From the NCBI GenBank assembly GCA_945859605.1, contig OX243816.1, positions 23,808,864 to 23,872,863 on the forward strand: DNA of 64,000 bases, read 5' to 3'. The notes beneath the pieces were generated by a model, which saw nothing but the letters and a program-made list of their open reading frames with translations, was not told the origin of the DNA and searched no databases. The translations under genes were made by a program, and so were the position numbers. The DNA is from Lumbricus rubellus. Its lineage: Eukaryota; Annelida; Clitellata; Crassiclitellata; Lumbricidae. Every line of letters begins with the position of its first letter. Positions within the stretch are counted from its first letter, which is position 1. Shown piece after piece: positions 56,654 through 64,000 of this stretch.

Positions 56654-59600
56654 CTGAAACACAGGCTGACCAGTATGTATGGATTGCAACTAGGACTCAT
56701 TTTTTAACGATCATTCCTCATAATGCTTCGTCAAATATCACAAAGTTCATTTTTTAAATAGGGCTGTCAAAATGATAGACAAACGTGGCCCGGGCACCTG
56801 AGCTCATTTTCAGCAGGGCCCAAAGGGTCATTGGGAAATAACTCAACGGTGGAAAGTTATGTTGTGCACATATATAATTCACATAAATTATGTGTGTATA
56901 ATTGTATATACACTGTGTCCGCGTTAAAGTAGAACCCACAATAAAGTGTCATAACTCGGTCAAAATGTTTAGGATTTGCCTGAAATTTTACACACAACAA
57001 CAGTGGCCATAGTTACACGAGATCCTAAAGCCGATTAGAAATATTCGTGAGTTTGTCAAATTTATGAGCGTTTGAGATGCAGTACCGAAAAATGCAACTT
57101 TCCAACATGGAAAAGCTGAAAGGAAGCGAAATTCAGCTCTAAATGGTGGTCAAAATGTTCTTTTTGTTCGCGAACACACAGCCGTAGACATAGACGCTAC
57201 TGTTTGATGGTCATGTCGATGATCACCTGGTCAAACAGCTGTCACTCTTCAATCAGACGCACCCTACGCTTATCGATGTCATGAATACGGGAACGAAAAA
57301 CGCGCTACTCCGGTACATGCACCCGAATCGAGGTCTGGACTGCTAGGCGGCCACAGCTGCGGATATGAAGCCGAGTGTCTTCCGGGACAGCTACTGCACT
57401 ACCACGTCTATGGTCGTGTGTTCGTGAACAAAAATGACATTTTGAGCATCATAATAGCTGAATTTCGCTTCCTTTCAGCTTTTCCATGTTGGAAAGTTGC
57501 ATTTTTCGGTACTGCATCTCAAACGCTCATAAATTTGACAAACTCACGAATATTTCTAATCCGCTTTAGGATCTCGTGTAACTATGGCCACTGTTGTTGT
57601 TTTGTAAAATTTCAGGCAAATCCTAAACATTTTGACCGAGTTATGACACTTTATTGTGGGTTCTACTTTATCGCGGACACAGTGTATATACATGCACTGA
57701 GCTATAGTGCCCCTTCAAGGTTCTACTCAGGAGTGCTCCCAGATGTAGCTTAAGCATAGCACTAAGAAATTTTGGAGATAACCATAATGTATTTGGCTCT
57801 CCATTTAAATGTATGAGGCATAAAAGCAGAAACAAGAGTTGGTCTCGTATTCTACAACCCACAGAGCTCTCTTTTGTGTGATGAATTTTGTTGTCTTGCC
57901 TCCTGTCAAAAGAACTAGACTAGACTAAAACACGTTATGGTCTTAAATGCTCTGACGACAACGCTGCATTCCCAGTCACTTCTAATACATACTCATCACT
58001 AAAATCTTAAGCGCAGAGTATGGATGTTAAACGATAACCGGAAATTCGGTTATTGGTTCTGAATCCAATAACCGGTTTTTATAATTTCATCATCATCATC
58101 AATATCATTGGGCTCAATGCCCGTATAATTTACCAAATGATAATCGTATTTATTTTTCTTATCATTATCGCAGTTAAAATGACCAGAAATGATGCGTTTA
58201 CATGTAGTGTTATTAGATTGTTTTCGAAATTTTGTCGAATATGGTCGGCAGTCGGGCACAAAGATTTTAAAAGGGAGGAAGATAGTCTACTTTTAAAATG
58301 ATATTGGCTGGCGGCACCGCGGCAGTGCGAAAGAGGTTGTGCAAGGGCTAATGGTAAATTCCATAGTCTCTCAGACTCGCAGCAAAATGTTCCAATTTTA
58401 GCTGATGACTTTAGCATATAGTCCGGTCAGTAAAGTAAAAAAACGCTGCTTTATTATGGGAAACAAATTTTGCACGAAAAGCTTTGGTAGAAATGCTAAG
58501 AAAATGCGATATGGGGAAATATTTAATTTTTGACATTTCTTTTTGAGCAGACAACCAACAGCTACCGTAATGAGTCTGTTTACATTTAAAAGACTGGCGG
58601 AAATACAATTTATCTGCTGGAAACACAGTGAAATTACCGATTTAAAAAAAGATATCGATTATATTTATTATCAGAACTATGTAAATTTCGATCTTGGAGA
58701 CAAAAACTAAAATTTTATGCAATAACTCCGCAGTGTGTGGTCGATAACAATCCTGCATTTAAGGCCACCCCCATAACCCATAGGCGATGACTAAGCGAAA
58801 CACTATACGCAATTTTTACGCATGGTCATAATTTGTAGACAGGAACATTTTGCCAAGAGACTATGGATTGACCAGAAACCCTTGCGTCGCGCAGTCTTGT
58901 CAATTGTAACTAGTGATGTGAGCGTGAAATATTTCATTTGAAATATTTCATTTCTGACAGTTTTTTTTGAAATATTTCAACGCAAAAAAAACCCGGTTTT
59001 TTTACATGTATGTTTTTTTTACATCTCTAGTTGACGATGATAACAAAGATGATGACATGGACGATGATGAATAACAATGAGGAAATCTTGTAACTGACAG
59101 ATTTTAGCAGTATAATTACTATTAATGATGGTTTACTCTGTCTGACTGATAGTACTATAATACTATTTATGTTTGTGTTCTATGTTCTATTCTTAGAACT
59201 TTTTGTAAAATTTTGTTTGCCGGTTTATTATCGAGTCTAGTTGACATAGTATTTGTGATTTATAATTTGTCTTGTAAAGTCACTAAAGTGTTTCGAATTC
59301 TATACAATTGACTGTGTCCTTGGCTAGCAGAATTTAGCTAAAATCACATTTATTTCATTTATGACAAAACAAGTGATAATAATAATAAATGTTAAGCATA
59401 ACAATGAACAATAACATCTAGCCTACTTTATTAGATCAAACTGTAATTTGTGACATTTGGTGAATAAAACATGTTTTTCAACATATAATGTAACTCTCAT
59501 AAAAGTCATTCTTAAAAACAGGTAATTAGAAATAAATTGAGTATCTCGAGTGTAGTGTTATAGTGTTGAGCACACTTCTATATGGAGCTGAGACGTGGCC

Positions 59601-60697
59601 AATGACGGTGGCAAATGGAAAGCGATTGGAGGCGGCACATCATAGATGGCTGAGACGAATTCTACACATCTCATGGAAAGACAAAATAACAAATAAAAGC
59701 ATCAGAGAAAGAACTGGACAGGAAAAAAATGGAGATTATCATCAGAAAGAAGCGACTAAAGTGGATGGGGCAATTGGGGCATGTAACAAGAATGGAGCAA
59801 GAGAGGAGAGCAAAACAAGCAACAATCTGGACACCGGAGGGAAGACGTGGTAGAGGGAGGCCGAGGAAGAACTGGATGGAGACTGTACGGGAGGATTTGC
59901 AGGGTCTGGAGATGACGTGGAACGATGCTGTCGAGGTGGCGATGGATAGAGTGGAGTGGAGAAGCTGCGTTGCCCGATGTGCAGAGCTGCACGGGAAGGA
60001 CTAAGGTTCTAAGGTAATCTCGAGGATGGTCATCACTAACACAATAATGCATATAATACAGGGGTGTCAAAGAGCTGGCCCGCGGGCCATTTCTGGCCTG
60101 CCGATGATTTTTTTCTGGCCCGCGGAACCTTCCCAAAAGATTACAAAATTAGAGGATAAAAGTTCAAATTTTTAAATTTTACAGTCAGTGCCAAATATCT
60201 TGCAAATCTTCATGATTTATTGTATGTAAACCTATATAGTATGCCTATCTTGTTAGAATATGACTCCATTTTATACATGGATCGATAGAAACAAAAGACA
60301 AATTGCTACAGGAGCTTCGACACCCTGGCCCGCCACTTGTTAGAAAAACTTCACCCTGGCCCGCCACTTGTTAGAAGATGCTCACCCTGGCCCGCCACTA
60401 AAAAAGGTTTGACACCCCTGATATGATATAATATGTAATATGAGAAATAAATAAACTGTTATTATGGTTGTAATTAGTTGTAAAATGTAAAGAAAAAAAT
60501 AATTTGAAATATTTCAAAGAAAACTGAAATATTTCAAATAAAACTGAAATATTTCATTGAAATATTTCAACGCCAAAAAAAACATGTTTTTTTACATCTC
60601 TAATTGTAACCCATCTTCCTCCCTGGTAAAATCTTTGGTCTGGCAGGTGAGTGCATATTATACATCTTACATTTTAATATATGATGTTTACGGATGA

Positions 60698-60736
<39 letters not shown>

Positions 60737-63321
60737 GGTCTGAAATTTGTGTTCGGTCTGTTCTGCAATCCGATGTCGAGTTACTAGCGAACCGAGTTGC
60801 AACCGACCCTGGTCATGGTTGGAAATCACTAATAGAAAGTTCCTTTTTTGTAGTAAAGACTGAAGACATGGGTGCCCGCACATAGGGGAAGTGCCCCCTG
60901 GAATGTTGAAACCTATTTTTCTAACTACAACTTTTTGGTTTTTAACAAATTTCTGTGCACTAAATAACTATATTCATAATAAAAATTATAAAAAGGTGAA
61001 ACTGAGAAGTTTGTATTAAGAAATCTCATGTATGTTCTTAATTTCCTGCTTTGCATTTTTAACCTCTTGCCACAAAAAAACTTTTACCGTGACCATCGAG
61101 TTTTGCCCCCTCCTGCAAAAATTTCTGCGGGCGCCCATGACTGAAGACACGTGTTTATTATGAAAATCTTTGATTTATGTTGAATTATAAAGATTTATTA
61201 GAAACATACAGTGTAAATTATGTTCATTTTGAATTTCTAATTATAAAATAAAAAACGTCATTGATACTGGATTGTATTACATAGGCCTACATTGCGTTAT
61301 GCAATAGCCTACAATAAACATAGATTAATTTGAATTACCGGTATATAGTATTTCTGAGAGGCAATTAAAAACCGATAATCGGCTTAAAACCTGATGTTGC
61401 AAACTGATAATCGATTGAAAAAACCCTGATATTAACATCTATAGCGCAGAGATGGATGAATGAGCAGACAGACTAACCAACAGCAGTTATGGCCTTTTCC
61501 AATTCTGTACTGTTCAGTTTGCCTGATGTATCAGCATCAAAACTTACAAATGACTCCTACAATAAGTAATAAGCAAATACAGTCAACATGAGCAAAATTT
61601 AAAAAAAATTTTTAAAAGGAAATCAAAAAGGTAAAGCATTCAAACTCAAACCTTTTTAGTCACTCATCACTTTTAATCCATTCATTTGGTGTCACAAGCA
61701 GGGGTGAAAGGGAGCTGGGTCGGTCCGGATCTGTGACCCGGCATCGATTTTCGAGACCTGCTGTTGCCGAGTCTCAACAGGGTCGCCAGGTGCCAAAACT
61801 GGGTAAAGATGGTAGGATTTTTGATAATTTTGGGCAAATTACTAAAAAAAAGTTGTCAGAAAAATTTACGGGTCAAAGGCGTGCTCGTCCGCCAAAGACA
61901 GACCCGGCAACTTTTCCAAACCACTTTCAGAAGAGCTAATTTTTCAGGTTGCAGAGCTCAGACTTTACTAACTTCTAGAGCCTTTACAGATGTGCTTCTA
62001 ACATTGTCACATAATTCCAGTTTTTAAGTCATTGCATTGGCTTCTTCTTGAGCAGCCAATTAATTTTAAAACAGTGTACTCTTCTTAAGACCTCTAAGAT
62101 ACTGCATTCTGGTCAATGTATGTTTATGAGTCTTCTGATTGCTCTCCTTTTGACATACATTGAGCATTGTGCAGGACCTGCAGCAGTGCCTTGCGTTCTT
62201 TCGCTGATGAAAGACTAAATGCATGAAGATGCATAGTTCCAGTGTCTCTTTCTCTTTGAACACAATGTCTTCTGTCTCATAGGAATAACTCTCAGAATTG
62301 ACCAGATTGCAATTATATTTCTCAAAGACATCAGCTAACATATAGTAACAACCTAAAAATTGGATGGAGCTTCTTCCAGCATCAAAAGACATCAAAGTCA
62401 ATATGGGCTATTGGGCTTCCTTTCAAAGCTTCTTGAGCGGGTCGTTGGTGTCCAGCTAACCAAGTTCCTGCCATCAGCCGGCCTTCTTCCAGTTCGTCAA
62501 TCAGCCTACAGGAAATACCATTCGACCAAGATCGCTCTCCTTAAAGTTGAAACAGAACTTACAGAAACGATCAATTCGGGCAACCACGCCTTGCTATGAT
62601 ATGATGGACCATGATGTTCTGGTCGAGTGCTTGTCAAGGATGTATGAGATCCGCTCAACCTCGCTTGACTGGCTTCGCTCTTATCTCTCTGAGGCCATCA
62701 GCGCTGAAGAGGCAAGGGCAACCAAAAGTCTTAAAAATGAAGAGGCTGAAAGATATGAAGGAATAAAAGCTGAATTGCTGAAGAATGGAGGTGGTAAAAC
62801 AATGATAGAACAACTGACAAAGTTATGCAACAGCATAATGTTGGTAGGCAGAGTACCAGAGGCAAGCAAAGAGGCATCATCATCACAATCCCCAAAAAGG
62901 GAGATTTTGTGGGAATGCAACAACTGGAGAGGCATCATTCTATTGTCAATGCCAGGGCAGATAATGGCTACGGTGATGTTAAATCGTATGCGATCTGCTA
63001 TGGATGACAGACTACAACACGAAAAGAAAGGATTTAACTATGTGTTATGATTTAACTCAGTGTACTGCTGATAGAACAGCTCATGCTTAACACTTTGACG
63101 ATGAGCGCGTACTAAAAGTAACTGGGACCAATGTATTTTGTTGGTGTTAAATTAAATAGGACAAATTCTAAAAGGAAATGTTTACAGAAATCATTCCACC
63201 ATCAAAGATCATGATGCGTATTACTGACTATTACTCCTACCTGATAGAGCTTCACTCTGCGCCAGATCTTGCGACATTCATTCTTCTTCAGTAGAGATTT
63301 CTTATCTCCCTGAACACCGGA
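56537..63321 (-). CDS. Penta-EF-hand protein, partial (calpain or PDCD6-like)
   Basis: Three exons on the minus strand, 63241-63321, 61478-61556 and 56537-56653, join in phase (0 then 1). They read ...KKNECRKIWRRVKLYQ | ESFVSFDADTSGKLNSTELE...AITAVG | VKMGKKDIANIVKKF...FTLVAAKVAVTN. The second exon carries a canonical EF-hand loop DADTSGKLNSTE (D1, D3, S5, G6, E12). The W-x6-Y pattern before it matches EF2-EF3 of calpain large subunits and of PDCD6/sorcin; the EF4-like part lacks acidic ligands. Upstream exons lie beyond the window. The terminal exon (phase 1 entry) should lie below 56537, but I could not find it. A calcium sensor or the calcium-binding domain of a protease is the likely role. 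Confidence 0.75.
56911..57684. mobile_element. Tc1/mariner-like foldback element 2 with transposase relic
   Basis: TA duplications (56909-56910, 57685-57686) flank inverted arms of about 285 bp starting CACTGTGTCCGCG, over 90 percent complementary. The central 200 bp retain minus-strand transposase-like sequence. The transcript would fold into a very long hairpin. Confidence 0.93.
57190..57405 (-). pseudogene. Mariner-type transposase C-terminal relic
   Basis: One minus frame reads RVFRSRIHDIDKRRVRLIEE then a stop and QLFDQVIIDMTIKQ, resembling the DI..L..RL.E.W..FDQ.VID.AI.QW C-terminus of mariner-like transposases. Stops interrupt it and the catalytic DDE region is absent. Confidence 0.65.
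57690..57760 (-). mobile_element. SINE 3' tail fragment
   Basis: TATAGTGCCCCTTCAAG and CTCAGGAGTGCTCCC correspond to the 3' end of the SINE at 51255-51463. Confidence 0.65.
59560..60003 (+). pseudogene. LINE reverse transcriptase C-terminal fragment, one frameshift
   Basis: Reads LLYGAETWPMTVANGKRLEA, HHRWLRRILHISWKDKITNK, then after a frame change near 59730 IIIRKKRLKWMGQLGHVTRM and GRRGRGRPRKNWMETVREDL, ending ARCAELHGKD. It belongs to a different LINE lineage from 43396-44630. 5' truncated. Confidence 0.88.
60059..60420. mobile_element. hAT-like MITE, third nesting level
   Basis: Perfect 13-bp ends CAGGGGTGTCAAA / TTTGACACCCCTG. Flanks ATATAATA and ATATGATA match in 7 of 8 bases. Internal CTGGCCCGCCACTTGTTAG is tandemly repeated three times. 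Confidence 0.9.
60703..60734 (+). repeat. TA microsatellite
   Basis: Sixteen or so TA dinucleotides. Confidence 0.95.
60867..61139. mobile_element. hAT-like MITE (273 bp)
   Basis: Ends CATGGGTGCCCGCA and TGCGGGCGCCCATG are inverted repeats (13 of 14). The 8-bp duplication ACTGAAGA (60859-60866, 61140-61147) is exact. Confidence 0.92.
61478..61556 (-). CDS. Penta-EF-hand exon (canonical EF loop)
   Basis: Acceptor TTATTGTAG|GAGTCA and donor GTTG|GTTAGT. 26 codons plus one base. It contains FDADTSGKLNSTELEKAI. The hAT-like element 58019-61443 ends 34 bp from its donor. Confidence 0.82.
61557..62398. other. Intron of the penta-EF-hand gene
   Basis: No exon signal. 61702 onward starts with a hAT-type end (CAGGGGTGAAAGGG) and contains GACCCGGCA motifs at both ends of a segment of about 200 bp, but no matching right terminus was found. 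Confidence 0.5.
62399..63050 (+). pseudogene. Chimera of two different LINE reverse transcriptase fragments
   Basis: 62399-62696 encodes LLGFLSKLLERVVGVQLTKF, RQSAYRKYHSTKIALLKVET and, after a frame change, DHDVLVECLSRMY (the same kind of LINE as 44811-45310). At about 62697 it switches to EEARATKSLKNEEAERYEGI, KAELLKNGGGKTMIEQLTKL and NNWRGIILLSMPGQIMATVM, the N-terminal reverse transcriptase region of a different LINE. Neither half is complete. Confidence 0.85.
63241..63321 (-). CDS. Penta-EF-hand exon (EF2 end and linker helix)
   Basis: Donor CAG|GTAGGAG is clear. The start is uncertain: AACAAG|TCC gives phase 0, and other AGs lie 11-16 nt further up. It encodes SGVQGDKKSLLKKNECRKIW RRVKLYQ. 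Confidence 0.65.
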
Positions 63322-64000
63322 CTTGTTAAGGCTAAATCTTTACTAAACACAATTGAAAAACATCAAAAACTCAAACTCATCAGCCATTTTAACCAAATAA
63401 AAGAGCAGTCTGTTGTCCTAACAAAGTTATTAACTAAGTGAGTATAAACGAATCTCTTAAAACACCACAATAACGAACTCTTTGTTTACACAGAAAGTTA
63501 CCAGAACTCTTGATTTACAGTAGACACTGTACTAAGATCTCCTGTGCTACACAGAATAATGTTAAAAGGAGTCATGATTACACAAGACAGTTTTACCGGT
63601 ATATAGGATGCACAGTATGTTATTGTTTTTAATATACAGGATATAACTACAAGAACTCTTAATTACAGAGAATCAGTTGACCCATTTCCATTTTAGTGTG
63701 TGTCTTTATACCTGCAAATAATGTTCACAACTATTAATTTACACAGAATGCTACTAGTTTTTATACAACTTTTAACTTACACAGAATGCTATTATTACAA
63801 AACTATTACATTACACAGATTGCCATTACTACACAACTCTTAATTTACATAGAATGCTATTACTTCACAACTCTTAATTTTCCCAGAGTACCAATACAAC
63901 ACTGCTTTCAATTTATAGAGGTTACTGTTACAACAGCTCTTGATTTTCAAAGATAAGTTACAACCATTCTACATCTGAATTCTTTCTTGCAAGTATAATT
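63322..64000. other. Gene-free end of window
   Basis: Upstream intron of the penta-EF-hand gene. AT-rich, with a loose repetition of TTAATTTACACAGAATGCTA-type units from about 63480 to 63950 (spacing 35-60 bp). No exon recognised. Confidence 0.55.

Larger units (their letters stand above)
58911..60602. mobile_element. hAT-like element nested in 58019-61443
   Basis: Ends TAGTGATGT and ACATCTCTA, with exact 8-bp duplication ATTGTAAC (58903-58910, 60603-60610). Clusters of TGAAATATTTCA palindromes lie just inside both ends. It hosts a LINE fragment and the MITE 60059-60420. Confidence 0.88.
58019..61443. mobile_element. Composite hAT-like element (3.4 kb) with nested insertions
   Basis: Ends TATGGATGTTAA and TTAACATCTATA form a 12-bp inverted repeat with one mismatch. 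The 8-bp duplication GCGCAGAG (58011-58018, 61444-61451) is exact. Both ends also carry AACCGATAATCGG-type motifs. It contains 58911-60602 and 60867-61139 as later insertions. It lies in an intron of the penta-EF-hand gene. Confidence 0.88.

Overview
This is eukaryotic DNA from an animal, not a prokaryote. It has spliced genes with GT-AG introns and a vertebrate-like LanC-like 3 gene. It also carries long microsatellites, SINEs, LINEs, Helitrons and a full LTR retrotransposon. The very frequent octamer TAGGCCTA and the overall style fit a marine invertebrate deuterostome (echinoderm or similar). That assignment is an inference.

Three host genes can be assembled by hand from splice sites and reading phase. 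(1) Positions 4995-18630, minus strand: a six-exon gene for a 397-residue four-span membrane protein with Pro/Tyr-rich tails, resembling the MS4A/CD20-like group. (2) Positions 40108-50888, plus strand: a complete four-exon LANCL3-like gene of 409 residues. Its zinc-ligand pattern (Cys284, Cys330, His331) is intact and its first intron appears to use a GC donor. (3) Positions 56537-63321, minus strand: three consecutive exons of a penta-EF-hand (calpain or PDCD6-like) protein whose ends are not resolved.

Most of the remaining sequence is mobile DNA, much of it nested. Positions 23382-33488 hold an almost pristine Ty3/Gypsy-type element. It has 1599-bp LTRs, a GTAC target duplication and one uninterrupted 2119-codon gag-pol frame that begins inside the 5' LTR and is translated through the primer-binding site. 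At least a dozen short hAT-like elements can be delimited exactly by terminal inverted repeats and 8-bp target duplications, with up to three levels of nesting at 58019-61443. Other delimited elements are two Helitrons, a piggyBac-like element with TTAA ends, two foldback Tc1/mariner-like MITEs, tRNA-derived SINEs, and many 5'-truncated LINE 3' ends. No autonomous DNA-transposon transposase is present, so the DNA elements must have been moved in trans.

The most unusual observations concern the tetraspan gene. A 50-bp minisatellite of about 34 units overlaps the 3' splice site of exon 4, and its units repeat the acceptor plus the first exon codons (VRVFALF). The 54-bp exon 3 is flanked by complementary AC and UG tracts that could loop it out. 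A third novelty is a MITE family with different arms but a shared core of degenerate TTAGGG-like repeats.
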